Notes: generated by a model not told the origin, from the letters alone. Positions 45,697-54,628 are shown, counted from the stretch's first letter. The stretch is DNA of 64,000 nt from Oleispira sp963851095 (GCA_963851095.1 CAWKOX010000004.1:102854-166853); one strand, 5' to 3'. Numbers and translations are program-made.

Positions 45697-45707
45697 ACCC
45701 TGCTTTT
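45681..45707 (+). terminator. Terminator overlapping the RND pump stop codon
   Basis: AAAAGCAG-c-GGGTT pairs with AACCCTGCTTTT (bulged C), ending in a T-run. The TAA stop of the pump (45694-45696) forms the loop. It insulates the tRNA promoter that begins about 45 bases downstream. Confidence 0.8.
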
Positions 45708-45750
45708 CATGCAAGCTACTGAAAAAGTTAAACTTTTTTAAAATAAAAGT

Positions 45751-45778
45751 TTGACACACCCTGAGATAAATGTAGAAT
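45751..45778 (+). promoter_or_regulatory. Sigma-70 promoter of the tRNA cluster
   Basis: TTGACA (45751-45756), 16-base spacer, TAGAAT (45773-45778), 22 bases before the first tRNA-Val. The perfect -35 box fits a strongly expressed stable-RNA operon. Confidence 0.82.
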
Positions 45779-45799
45779 GCACCTCGCTGAAACAAGACT

Positions 45800-45875
45800 G
45801 GGTGATTAGCTCAGCTGGGAGAGCGCCACCCTTACAAGGTGGATGTCGGCGGTTCGATCCCGTCATCACCCACCA
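45800..45875 (+). tRNA. tRNA-Val (TAC), copy 1
   Basis: A 76-base cloverleaf: acceptor GGGTGAT/ATCACCC, anticodon loop CTTACAA with anticodon TAC, T-loop GGTTCGATCCC, and encoded CCA. First gene of a three-fold Val-Asp array. Confidence 0.96.
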
Positions 45876-45974
45876 ATTTATTTAGCTAGTAATTATTTTA
45901 CTAACACCATTGACTCGTGATAGTTAATGCAATAAATTGGCCGGACTTGTTAGAAGCAAGAGTAATATTGAATT

Positions 45975-46051
45975 GGACTGGTAGTTCAGTTGGTTAGAAT
46001 ACTGGCCTGTCACGCCAGGGGTCGCGAGTTCGAGTCTCGTCCAGTCCGCCA
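45975..46051 (+). tRNA. tRNA-Asp (GTC), copy 1
   Basis: A 77-base cloverleaf: acceptor GGACTGG/CCAGTCC, anticodon loop CTGTCAC with anticodon GTC, GAGTTCGAGTC T-arm, encoded CCA. Confidence 0.96.
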
Positions 46052-46093
46052 TTTAATGTTACACGTAGTAAAAGTAGTACTGATTTATATGTT

Positions 46094-46169
46094 GGGTGAT
46101 TAGCTCAGCTGGGAGAGCGCCACCCTTACAAGGTGGATGTCGGCGGTTCGATCCCGTCATCACCCACCA
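46094..46169 (+). tRNA. tRNA-Val (TAC), copy 2
   Basis: Identical in sequence to the first tRNA-Val, with anticodon TAC and encoded CCA. The spacer before it is unlike the spacer before copy 1 beyond a few bases. Confidence 0.96.
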
Positions 46170-46234
46170 ATTTATTATCGAACACTTAACGGTGTGATAT
46201 AAGAATTGGACTGACAATAAATCAAATCTTTAAT

Positions 46235-46311
46235 GGACTGGTAGTTCAGTTGGTTAGAATACTGGCCTGTCACGCCAGGGGTCGCGAGTTCGAGTCTCGT
46301 CCAGTCCGCCA
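46235..46311 (+). tRNA. tRNA-Asp (GTC), copy 2
   Basis: Identical to the first tRNA-Asp. In the spacer just upstream a short piece GGACTG at about 46208 mimics the tRNA 5' end, a trace of unequal exchange in the array. Confidence 0.96.
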
Positions 46312-46406
46312 TTTTAAAGATTGTATTACTAAGATTGATCAGTAAATAGTAAGAAAAATAGTAGAGACATGTAGTTGCTCCTAGAGCCCTACTCCTCGCT
46401 AAAAGC

Positions 46407-46482
46407 GGGTGATTAGCTCAGCTGGGAGAGCGCCACCCTTACAAGGTGGATGTCGGCGGTTCGATCCCGTCATCACCCACCA
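46407..46482 (+). tRNA. tRNA-Val (TAC), copy 3
   Basis: Identical to copies 1 and 2, with anticodon TAC and encoded CCA. Confidence 0.96.
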
Positions 46483-46549
46483 ATTATAACAACATGTTAT
46501 ATTTGGTAGAAAGAAAGCGGTAGAAAAACGTTAGAAAGTTGTATTATGC

Positions 46550-46626
46550 GGACTGGTAGTTCAGTTGGTTAGAATACTGGCCTGTCACGCCAGGGGTCGC
46601 GAGTTCGAGTCTCGTCCAGTCCGCCA
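46550..46626 (+). tRNA. tRNA-Asp (GTC), copy 3
   Basis: Identical to the other tRNA-Asp copies; last gene of the array. No strong hairpin terminator follows within the next 50 bases. Confidence 0.96.
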
Positions 46627-46996
46627 TTTAATACACAATTTACATTTAATACGCAACTTAAGTACCTCTCTTTAGCTACAACTCTTAATTATTAAACCTG
46701 AAGTAAATAATCACAATCTTGACAGATAATTTTAAGCAATAGCTTTAAATCTCATTAAATACCTATGTTGATTTTTTAGTTAAATACTTAATGACTCTGC
46801 CTCAAGCCTGCTGTTATTTAAATCATCGTTCAAATCAATTTAAACACTGCCCTAAAAAAGACAGCGCATTTTTCACAAAACTGTCACATTCGTAGATTAA
46901 TCTACAGCCCTACCCAATATTTATAAGCAGAAATTAATCTGAAAATATAAAGACGGGTATTAAAAACACTTAATAAGAAAAAAGAGGACATCAATT
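46627..46996. other. Intergenic region with a 14-bp perfect palindrome
   Basis: AT-rich stretch of about 370 bases between the tRNA array and a micro-ORF. It contains the perfect palindrome GTAGATTAATCTAC at 46892-46905, about 90 bases before the micro-ORF start, a plausible operator for a dimeric regulator. No longer gene is visible on either strand. Confidence 0.55.
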
Positions 46997-47077
46997 ATGA
47001 TGGAGTACGAAGAAGATTTAATGACAACACACCTAGACGATTATGAAGACGATGCGGATGACGCAACCGAAATGTAA
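46997..47077 (+). CDS. Acidic 26-residue micro-ORF (candidate small protein)
   Basis: ATG-ATG at 46997 is preceded by AGAGGA eight bases upstream and opens 26 codons ending TAA at 47075-47077. Twelve of the residues are Asp or Glu and only one (His) can be positive, so the peptide is strongly acidic; a run DDYEDDADDATEM closes it. It is too short for normal gene calling. A real Shine-Dalgarno sequence, an upstream palindrome and the biased composition support it; lack of any homologue known to me keeps the confidence low. It converges on the AraC-family gene. Confidence 0.4.
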   Translation: MMEYEEDLMTTHLDDYEDDADDATEM

Positions 47078-47108
47078 TAAGCCTAGAAAAAATGATCGCT
47101 AGCTTAAC

Positions 47109-48128
47109 CTACTGACCACTAGCATCATGTCGGTAACTACCTGGGGCAACTCCCGTCCAACGCTTAAAAGCACGCTGAAAAGCGGTTGGAGAGCCAAAGC
47201 CCAGCAGGTAGGCAATCTCCCCTAAAGTAAACGCAGTATCCTTCACGTAACTCACCGCCAGATCTCGGCGAGTATCGTTCAAGACTTCCTGAAACGTTAC
47301 CCCCTCAGCGACCAACTTACGACGTACCGTCCAAGGCGCCATATTCAATTGCTCAGCAACTTGATCAAGCGTCGGGGTAGAACCGCTCAATAATGGCGTA
47401 ATGACTCTGGCCACTTTCTCGCTAAAGTTTAACCCCATACGGGCCTTTTCGAGATCTGAGTCCGCTTGTCGTTTTAACAACTCATAAGTCGAAGCACAGC
47501 CATGTAAGATTTTATAATTTAACGCATGAGGTTTAATAATCACGCCATTATAAGGCTGAGAAAAACGCACCTCACAAGCAAAGTACTCGTTATAAGCCTG
47601 ACTGTATTCAGGCTCATCGAACTCAAAACACATCGCCTCAATACAATCGTCCTGACCCGTCAACCACTTAATTAAGCGATACCAACCTGACAATACCGAA
47701 TCGACAACAAATAAATTAAAATTATTGTATGGGCTAATCGAATAAAACTGAGCAATACCAAAGCCTTCAGACACATAAAATGCTGATTGGCCACGGGTAT
47801 TGTAGCTACTCAATAATTCATAATGACAAATGCTTTTACAAGCCGCTTTCAAATCCGACGCTGATAGCGCCATTAAACCTGCAATACCAAGATTGGTCGC
47901 GCTGGTTTGAACCCCCATTTCTAGGCCCAACCAAGGTTTTTGAGAATACTTAATACTGGCGAAGCCCAAACGCATAAAGCGCGGAATACTGATGCGAGCG
48001 TCTGGCGAAGCCATCGTGACTTCGGTTAAACCAAACTGCTGCAAGATTAATTGCGGATTACTATCAAGTGCAAGCATGGCCTTACGTAAAATTTCGACGT
48101 AGGATACCGAAATATCGCCCAGCTTCAT
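47109..48128 (-). CDS. AraC family transcriptional regulator
   Basis: A 339-residue regulator with an N-terminal ligand-binding region of the Arabinose_bd (OruR/ArgR-like) type, about 15-200, and a C-terminal double helix-turn-helix at about 240-335 with the family marks ETL-like LGEIAYLLGFGSPTAFQRAFKRW and GVAPGSYR. Such proteins often control amino acid or lipid catabolism and porins. No target gene is adjacent in an obvious way; the chalcone isomerase-like gene lies 64 bases upstream on the same strand. The effector is unknown. Confidence 0.92.
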   Translation of the reverse strand: MKLGDISVSYVEILRKAMLALDSNPQLILQQFGLTEVTMASPDARISIPRFMRLGFASIKYSQKPWLGLEMGVQTSATNLGIAGLMALSASDLKAACKSICHYELLSSYNTRGQSAFYVSEGFGIAQFYSISPYNNFNLFVVDSVLSGWYRLIKWLTGQDDCIEAMCFEFDEPEYSQAYNEYFACEVRFSQPYNGVIIKPHALNYKILHGCASTYELLKRQADSDLEKARMGLNFSEKVARVITPLLSGSTPTLDQVAEQLNMAPWTVRRKLVAEGVTFQEVLNDTRRDLAVSYVKDTAFTLGEIAYLLGFGSPTAFQRAFKRWTGVAPGSYRHDASGQ

Positions 48129-48192
48129 GTTTGCGCTCCAAAATTACAAATATGAAATTTTACCGTGTCGCCCTTCCATTAGCGAATAAAAA

Positions 48193-48828
48193 TTAACGAC
48201 GCCCTCTTCTACGCATAGACCTAGGTGCCTGATACTCCTCCACCCCCAAAACTTGAAGTTTAAAAGTACTACCTACGGGATTATCACCAATCCATATTTT
48301 TAACAGCGAATCATACAAGTCTTTGCCAGGAATAACGCCTTTAAGCTCATCGTTTATCACAACACGAGTTCCTTCCCCTGGAGCCCATTCGACATAGCTC
48401 TCTTGGCCCTTTTTCAAACTGCGATCAAACATTTCAACCAGAGACTGCAATCGATCTTCAAGCTTAAGTGCCTGTTCAGCAGAAACATTCAGCTGCAAGG
48501 CTTCATACATCGCCTTAGCAATACGTCGCCCACTTACACGCTTCATAACAATTTTAAAAACCATTCGTTTGAATTCATCAGCTTCAATAATTTCGTCGGG
48601 ATCGGTGGCAGGATTTTCAAGATAAAGCTTACCGATATAAGTATCGACAACACCGTACAGAATACGCATCGCAGCGCCATTCAGTTTTAACTCGGCATGC
48701 TGACTGGTAGCAGGAATAATTTGCGGAATGTCATAGCCATCAATTGTTAGTGCTGATGCAGAAGAAATAGGCAGAGCTAAAAATAGCAGCATCGAGAGAA
48801 AGCACCGACCAACGAGAGTTCGCTTCAT
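48193..48828 (-). CDS. Chalcone isomerase-like exported protein
   Basis: A 211-residue exported protein with a signal peptide (about 1-26, ending ASA). The mature part begins with Leu-x-Leu-Asn-Gly-Ala-Ala-Met-Arg and continues with VVDTYIGKLYLENP and a C-terminal GNDELKGVIPGKDLYDSLLKIWIGDNP-type block, the pattern of the bacterial chalcone isomerase-like family (fatty-acid-binding fold). These are not flavonoid enzymes in bacteria; function unknown. The very basic tail (SMRRRGRR) is unusual. Located upstream of the AraC regulator on the same strand. Confidence 0.85.
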   Translation of the reverse strand: MKRTLVGRCFLSMLLFLALPISSASALTIDGYDIPQIIPATSQHAELKLNGAAMRILYGVVDTYIGKLYLENPATDPDEIIEADEFKRMVFKIVMKRVSGRRIAKAMYEALQLNVSAEQALKLEDRLQSLVEMFDRSLKKGQESYVEWAPGEGTRVVINDELKGVIPGKDLYDSLLKIWIGDNPVGSTFKLQVLGVEEYQAPRSMRRRGRR

Positions 48829-49066
48829 GTTTATACCTTGATGATATTGTTATTATTTTTTCAGGCCACTACTATAGTGTGAATGAATACTCACTGACAA
48901 CTGTACAACTTAGCTTTTAGACGATTAAGCACAGCCAGCAGGACTTAATCGGTCAAATAGACAGAATGCGGCAATACAGGGCGTTAAAAGACAGAGATTT
49001 AAGACGAAAACACCAGATTTGTTAAAAAGTTAACCACAAAAGTTAGTCACATAAGGTTACTGATCA

Positions 49067-51145
49067 TCAACTATTTTTAATCATTAACGCTTTCAATTCA
49101 TGCAGTTCATCACGCAATTGCGCCGCGTGTTCAAACTTCAACTCTTTAGCCGCCATATACATCTCATCTTCAATTTCAGACAAGCGCTTGGCAATTTGAG
49201 GTGGGGTTAAACGAGCAACTTCAGCCAAATACTCAGCACTGCCCTCTGCAACTTGCTGCTGCAACGAACGCTTATCATTACGCCCTTTCTTATCTCGATT
49301 AGCTCGGCCACCAGGTGCAACGGCCGCCTGAAGAATATCTTCAACCGACTTGGTGACACCAAACGGCGTAATGCCCTGAGCTTCATTATGAGCTTCTTGC
49401 TTAATGCGACGGCGCTTGGTTTCACTCATCGCTTTCTTCATCGAATCCGTTTCTTTATCGGCATAAAGAATCGCAATACCATTCAAGTTACGCGCCGCAC
49501 GGCCAATCGTTTGAATGAGCGAACGCTCACTGCGTAAAAAGCCTTCTTTATCGGCATCAAAAATCGCCACCAAAGAGACTTCAGGAATATCCAAGCCTTC
49601 ACGCAGTAAGTTAATACCAACTAAGACATCGAATTCACCCAAGCGCAAATCACGAATAATCTCGACACGCTCTACGGTATCAATATCAGAGTGCAAATAA
49701 CGCACACGCACATCATGCTCTAACAAATAATCCGTTAGATCTTCTGCCATGCGCTTAGTCAGCACGGTAATTAATACGCGCTCCCCCTTAGGAGCACGAA
49801 TATTAATTTCCCCTAATACATCATCAACCTGACTCACTGTTCCTTTAGTAGGATCACCTGCGGCAGGCCGCACTTCAATAATAGGATCTAGCAGACCCGT
49901 AGGTCGTACTACTTGCTCAACCACTTTATCCGCATGTTCGTTTTCGTAAGGACCAGGAGTCGCAGAAACAAAAATCGTCTGCGGAACAATCGATTCCCAT
50001 TCTTCAAACTTCATTGGGCGATTATCAAGCGCCGACGGTAAACGGAAACCAAACTGAACTAGATTTTCTTTACGCGAGCGGTCACCTCGATACATAGCAC
50101 CAATTTGCGGAATCGAAACGTGCGACTCATCCACAAACACCAAGGCATCATCAGGTAAATAATCAAACAAGGTAGGCGGTGCATTTCCAGAATCACGACC
50201 CGAAAGATAGCGTGAATAGTTTTCAATGCCCGAGCAATAACCCAGCTCGCGCATCATCTCAAGATCATAACGCGTGCGCTGCTCAATACGCTGCGCTTCA
50301 ACCAACAAGTTATTATCTTTAAACTGCTTAATTCGCTCTTCTAACTCGACTTCAATATGATCAATCGCATCCAAAATCGTCTGGCGCGGCGTGACATAGT
50401 GAGTTTTAGGATAAATCGTGGCTCGCGCTAAGCGCTGAACAATATGCCCTGTTAATGGGTCAAACTGACTGATCTGCTCGACTTCATCATCAAACAACTC
50501 AATTCGAATGCCTTCATCATCCGATTCTGCAGGAAAGATATCAATCACATCACCACGAACACGGTAATTACCTCGATGAAAATCCATATCGTTGCGAACA
50601 TACTGCAATTCAGCAAGGCGCTTCAACACAGTACGCTGATCAATCTGATCACCCACTTCAAGATGCAACATCATCTTTAAATACGATTCAGGATCACCCA
50701 AACCATAAATAGAAGACACACTGGCAATGATAACAACGTCGCGGCGCTCTAATAAAGATTTCGTCGCCGAAAGGCGCATTTGCTCGATGTGTTCGTTAAC
50801 CGACGCATCCTTATCAATAAAGGTATCGGATGCCGCAACATAAGCTTCAGGCTGGTAATAATCGTAGTAAGACACAAAATAACCGACGGCATTATTCGGG
50901 AAGAATTCTTTAAATTCACCGTATAACTGCGCCGCCAGTGTTTTGTTATGGGCCATAATCAATGCAGGGCGTTGCTGCTCTGCAATGATATTCGCCATGG
51001 TAAAAGTTTTACCCGAGCCCGTTACGCCTAACAATGTTTGGCGTAACAGCCCGTCTTCCAAACCGTCAATCAGCCCCTTGATCGCACTAGGCTGATCACC
51101 CGCAGGCTGATATTTTGATTTAAGCTCAAATTTTTTATCTTTCAT
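49067..51145 (-). CDS. uvrB: Excinuclease ABC subunit B
   Basis: A 692-residue UvrB. Walker A GVTGSGKT at 40-47, beta-hairpin YYDYYQPEAY (about 94-103), DESH box in VFVDESH, helicase motifs V and VI (INLLREGLDIPEVSLV, QTIGRAARN), and the C-terminal UVR domain that contacts UvrC. It verifies DNA damage and loads UvrC in nucleotide-excision repair. Complete. The ruined wzz gene ends 36 bases upstream. Confidence 0.98.
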   Translation of the reverse strand: MKDKKFELKSKYQPAGDQPSAIKGLIDGLEDGLLRQTLLGVTGSGKTFTMANIIAEQQRPALIMAHNKTLAAQLYGEFKEFFPNNAVGYFVSYYDYYQPEAYVAASDTFIDKDASVNEHIEQMRLSATKSLLERRDVVIIASVSSIYGLGDPESYLKMMLHLEVGDQIDQRTVLKRLAELQYVRNDMDFHRGNYRVRGDVIDIFPAESDDEGIRIELFDDEVEQISQFDPLTGHIVQRLARATIYPKTHYVTPRQTILDAIDHIEVELEERIKQFKDNNLLVEAQRIEQRTRYDLEMMRELGYCSGIENYSRYLSGRDSGNAPPTLFDYLPDDALVFVDESHVSIPQIGAMYRGDRSRKENLVQFGFRLPSALDNRPMKFEEWESIVPQTIFVSATPGPYENEHADKVVEQVVRPTGLLDPIIEVRPAAGDPTKGTVSQVDDVLGEINIRAPKGERVLITVLTKRMAEDLTDYLLEHDVRVRYLHSDIDTVERVEIIRDLRLGEFDVLVGINLLREGLDIPEVSLVAIFDADKEGFLRSERSLIQTIGRAARNLNGIAILYADKETDSMKKAMSETKRRRIKQEAHNEAQGITPFGVTKSVEDILQAAVAPGGRANRDKKGRNDKRSLQQQVAEGSAEYLAEVARLTPPQIAKRLSEIEDEMYMAAKELKFEHAAQLRDELHELKALMIKNS

Positions 51146-51181
51146 AAAGCGCTATTTGTGCTCAATCTAGTTTGTGTTTTT

Positions 51182-51415
51182 TTATTTACTTTTAAGCAGT
51201 GCCGAACGGATTAGCGCAACAAACACACCCAAGAACAAACCTAGGATTGCGCTTAGTACTACAAACTTGACAAAGCTAGGAGCCATCTGCATCAAACCAC
51301 CACGAACTTGCGGGGCAGAGTTTGCAATATAGACTTGTGAGTTGCTATTCAAAGTAATTTCACGAATAGCATCAACAAATTGACCGATATTTTGTCTGTA
51401 CTTCATTAAGGTCAT
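51182..51415 (-). pseudogene. Wzz C-terminal fragment (chain-length determinant)
   Basis: The open piece encodes 77 residues ending in SFVKFVVLSAILGLFLGVFVALIRSALL, the C-terminal membrane helix of Wzz/polysaccharide co-polymerase proteins. It is the last part of the gene that begins at 52694. Between it and the N-terminal part the correct residues are found in other frames: FIKFEHVRLTKLIGSYDL, then SAQFDKSFLDSLIQLG, then EKEIAILKGTSADKVN (followed by stops), then ALINIKDDLNEVQTKYR. At least four shifts occur in about 370 bases, so this is not a functional gene as written. Confidence 0.8.
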
Positions 51416-51748
51416 CTTTAATGTTGATCAAAGCACCTTCTAAAATACAACAGGATTAATACTAATTAACCTTATCTGCAGAAGTGCCTTTAAGAATCGC
51501 AATTTCTTTTTCTAAGCTTAATAACTTGATCAACCGCTTCCATTCTACGATCAAACAATAGCTTTCGGGTATCTACAGCGCTTAATTTTGTTCCTAACTG
51601 AATTAAAGAATCTAAAAAAGACTTATCAAACTGGGCTGAACTACCTTGATTACCTTGACTCTATCTTCCGAAGCACCAGGGTATTGCTGTTGTTTGATAT
51701 TAGACCCTAGCTGCTCTACCGCTAAATCATAAGAACCAATAAGTTTTG

Positions 51749-52694
51749 TTAAACGAACATGTTCAAATTTAATAAACGCTGGCGTGCAAACAAGCGTACT
51801 TGAATAGCCAAATCCGAATTAGATAAAGTATCAGAATTAGAATAAGCAAACCCACGCAACGGGCCAATATCACGATCGCCTAATGCACTCAAGCGGCGGT
51901 GAATATCTTCAATACTCATATTATTAACGACCAAGCTACCCGAACCACTTAATTCCGCTAATTGATCTACCGCCGTGTTTAGCGAACGTAAATAACTAGC
52001 TGCCTGATCATAATTATCAATTAAGTTACTGCCATCCTTAATCGCGAATGGAATTAGCGGGCGAGAAATGTCAGTATTCATCAAGCCTCGATCGATAGAC
52101 AAACTAGCCCATTCATTAACCGCAGTCTCAAGCAATAGAACACCTTGCTGAGCAGTAATACTTAAATCAGACAAATCTAAAGTTAACGTAACATAACCAC
52201 GCCCGAGCTCACGAAGATCATGTAAATTTTCTTCAGCTTGCAACCGAATATCATCAGGAGTTTTGGCATTTTCTAATAAAGCCGACAATTTAAGTTCAGC
52301 TTGTTTTAAAATGCTATTAGAAGACTTTACATCAATTGCCTTTCCTAGCTTATCAACACCTAACTCTAGTCCCAATTCAACAAGAGTATTTTGTAAAACA
52401 TCATTGGTAATTAAATCACGAGGTGAAAAAGCAACACCACTGGGGTAGCTATAACTATTTTCTTTAATAAATGAGATAGAGATAGGATAATCAATACTTT
52501 GCGCGGTTGAAAAAGAAGCCTTGGCAAAATGAAAAGACAACACACCTAATACTGCAATCAACATAATGCCAATAATTAGACCTCGCTGAGACCAAATATT
52601 TTTAATCAGATCCAAGAGATCTATTTCATCTCTTTCATGTCATGTCATGGTCATGGTCATGGTCATGGGTAGTAGCCAAATTTTTTTCACTCAT
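51749..52694 (-). pseudogene. Wzz N-terminal part with disrupted start
   Basis: The frame 51749-52615 holds the first membrane helix (LIIGIMLIAVLGVLSFHFA) and the helical periplasmic region of a Wzz-type chain-length regulator. Read upstream, it continues as HERDEIDLLDLIKNIW, the standard Wzz beginning, then meets TGA. The real start is ATG at 52694 (MSEKNLATT, with AGGA six bases upstream), which runs through His-Asp repeats and stops at 52635-52637 one frame off. The 3' end of this part shifts frame at about 51785 (RQRLL should be RQAFIKF). Wzz sets the modal length of O-antigen or capsule chains. Confidence 0.8.
52637..52668 (-). repeat. CATGAC x3 + CATGA x3 coding repeat at the start of wzz
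   Basis: On the minus strand three CATGAC units are followed by three CATGA units. The six-base units encode His-Asp; the five-base units each change the reading frame. With three five-base units the start frame ends in TGA; with one unit the start would join the wzz frame. The array is therefore able, in principle, to switch the gene by slippage. Confidence 0.8.
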
Positions 52695-53055
52695 TTTATT
52701 ATCCTGACTCTGTGCTGTATTAGTGCTGTACTAGTACCGTAATTCTGGGTGATGAAATAACTGAAATCTGGGACATCAAATCACCAAAGATATCAACCGA
52801 TTAGCTATTTTTAACATCAGCATTCTAACCTATATCCTGCAGACTTAAAGACTACCTTTCATATAAAGACCAAAGAATATCGAATTTTTAATGTTTGTAG
52901 AGATGATTTGATCGAAAGACTTAAAATTACGTTTTTTTTGCGTATAATGCCGCAGTTAACATCTAAAACCACCTTAATCGTTTGATATTTAGCCAACTAA
53001 GGCGGTATTGTGCTTAGGGTAACTACTTTTATAGCTGTTTTTAGAGGAAAAGATC
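52695..53055. other. Intergenic region between wzz and aspC
   Basis: About 360 AT-rich bases separating divergent genes. It should contain both promoters. I note TTGCGTATAATG at about 52936-52948, a good -10 (TATAAT) for the + strand aspC gene, some 110 bases upstream of it. I see no gene. Confidence 0.5.
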
Positions 53056-54237
53056 TTGGATCTTCAATTGTCTGATCGCGTACAAAATATTAAACCATCT
53101 CCAACGCTAGCAGTCACAAACCGTGCTGCCGAGTTGCGTGCTGCCGGTAAAGATATTATTGGCTTAGGCGCCGGTGAGCCTGATTTTGACACACCTAAAC
53201 ACATTAAAGATGCTGCTATTAAGGCACTCGAAAATGGCTTTACCAAATACACTGCCGTTGATGGCACGCCTTCTTTAAAGAAAGCCATTATCGACAAGTT
53301 TCAACGCGATAACGGCCTTAGCTACGAACCAAATCAAATTTTGGTATCTTGCGGTGGTAAGCAAAGCTTCTTTAACATGGCATTAGCTTTATTAAATGCC
53401 GGTGATGAAGTAGTGATTCCTGCACCGTATTGGGTTTCGTATCCAGACATGGTGCGTATTGCCGAAGGCACACCGGTTATTGTTGAAACCGAACAAGCTA
53501 ATCGTTTTAAAATAACGGCAGAGCAATTAGAAGCGGCTATCACGCCAAAAACCAAACTGGTCGTATTAAACAGCCCAAGCAACCCTTCAGGCGTTGCTTA
53601 TACAGAAGCTGAATTAAAAGCACTAGCCGCCGTACTTCTTAAATTCCCGAACGTATTAGTCGCAACTGACGACATGTACGAACACATTCTTTGGGCCGAA
53701 GGCGGATTCCACAACATTCTAACGGTATGCCCAGAACTGTATGACCGCACCATCGTAATGAACGGTGTATCAAAAGCTTACAGCATGACAGGCTGGCGCA
53801 TTGGTTACATTGCAGGCCCAGAAGCCTTAGTGAAAGCGATGAAAAAAATTCAATCGCAAAGTACCTCTAACCCAACGTCTATTTCACAATACGCAGCCGA
53901 AGCCGCACTTAATGGCAGCCAAGATTGCGTACAAGAAATGCTAAGTGCGTTTAAAGTACGCCACGACTACGTCGTGAAAGCACTAAACGAACTTCCAGGC
54001 GTTGAATGCATAGAAAGTGACGGCACCTTTTATGCGTTCCCAAGCTTTAAAGGCGCAATGGAAGCAACAGGCTGCACTACCGACGTTGAATTTGCAGAAA
54101 AAATGCTGATCGAAGCCGAAGTAGCCTTAGTACCAGGATCTGCCTTTGGCACCCCAGGCCACATGCGTCTTTCTTATGCGACTAGCATGCAAAATCTAGA
54201 AACGGCGATTGCACGTTTAGCAAAAGCATTGGCGTAA
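53056..54237 (+). CDS. aspC: Aspartate aminotransferase (class I, gamma subgroup)
   Basis: A 393-residue PLP enzyme converting aspartate and 2-oxoglutarate to oxaloacetate and glutamate. The Schiff-base lysine is Lys240 in GVSKAYSMTGWR; SNPSGV and DDMYEH bind PLP. It is of the thermophilic/alpha-proteobacterial-like (AatA) group. The start is TTG (MDLQLSD), supported by GAGGA eight bases upstream; no ATG gives a complete N-terminus. A -10-like TATAAT lies about 110 bases upstream. REP-like hairpins follow the stop. Confidence 0.93.
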   Translation: MDLQLSDRVQNIKPSPTLAVTNRAAELRAAGKDIIGLGAGEPDFDTPKHIKDAAIKALENGFTKYTAVDGTPSLKKAIIDKFQRDNGLSYEPNQILVSCGGKQSFFNMALALLNAGDEVVIPAPYWVSYPDMVRIAEGTPVIVETEQANRFKITAEQLEAAITPKTKLVVLNSPSNPSGVAYTEAELKALAAVLLKFPNVLVATDDMYEHILWAEGGFHNILTVCPELYDRTIVMNGVSKAYSMTGWRIGYIAGPEALVKAMKKIQSQSTSNPTSISQYAAEAALNGSQDCVQEMLSAFKVRHDYVVKALNELPGVECIESDGTFYAFPSFKGAMEATGCTTDVEFAEKMLIEAEVALVPGSAFGTPGHMRLSYATSMQNLETAIARLAKALA

Positions 54238-54238
54238 A

Positions 54239-54335
54239 TGTAGGTCGGGGTTCAGCCCGACAAATTGTCACCCTAAAGGGCGACCCACATTGAATCGTAT
54301 CGCGATGAACTGTAGGTTGGCCTTTAGGCTAACAC
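54239..54335. repeat. REP-like cluster of three hairpins
   Basis: Three palindromes of like design stand in a row: GTCGGG/CCCGAC (54244-54261), GTCaCCC/GGGcGAC (54267-54284) and GTTgGCC/GGCtAAC (54316-54333), each followed or preceded by TGTAGG or CCCACA. The element type (TGTAGGTCGGG..CAGCCCGACA) is common as an interspersed repeat in pseudomonad-like genomes. It may stabilise aspC mRNA. Confidence 0.75.
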
Positions 54336-54406
54336 CCGCCCTGAAAATATCTTTTAAAAAAACCATATAAATCAACAACATTTCTTAATATTTCTCACAA
54401 ATACCC

Positions 54407-54435
54407 TTGACACCCACCCAACACATCAGCATAAT
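54407..54435 (+). promoter_or_regulatory. Sigma-70 promoter of tRNA-Asn
   Basis: TTGACA (54407-54412), 17-base spacer, CATAAT (54430-54435), 18 bases before the tRNA. A near-consensus promoter matching the design of the tRNA-Val/Asp promoter. Confidence 0.85.
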
Positions 54436-54453
54436 GCACGCACTCAACGAAGT

Positions 54454-54529
54454 TCCCTGATAGCTCAGTTGGTAGAGCAGTAGACTGTTAATCTATTGGT
54501 CGCTGGTTCAAGTCCAGCTCAGGGAGCCA
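54454..54529 (+). tRNA. tRNA-Asn (GTT)
   Basis: A 76-base cloverleaf: acceptor TCCCTGA/TCAGGGA, anticodon loop CTGTTAA with anticodon GTT, T-arm CTGGTTCAAGTCCAG, encoded CCA. A T-run follows. tRNA genes are frequent integration sites, and the polysaccharide locus starts just behind it, but no integrase or attachment repeat is seen. Confidence 0.96.
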
Positions 54530-54628
54530 TTTTTATCCTTCCTTTTTCGTTGATTCCCTTCTAAAATAGTAAAATAAAACGTTCATTATCTAAATCAATC
54601 GTCATAGCAGTAAGCCAAAGGGCAGACA

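Noticed and set aside
45800..46626. Repeated blocks with spacers, resembling a CRISPR array
   Set aside because: The repeats are 76-77 bases and fold as tRNA-Val and tRNA-Asp with correct anticodons and CCA ends; no cas genes are present.
54454..54529. tRNA-Asn as attachment site of a genomic island covering the glycan locus
   Set aside because: No integrase gene, and no direct repeat of the tRNA 3' end found downstream within the window.
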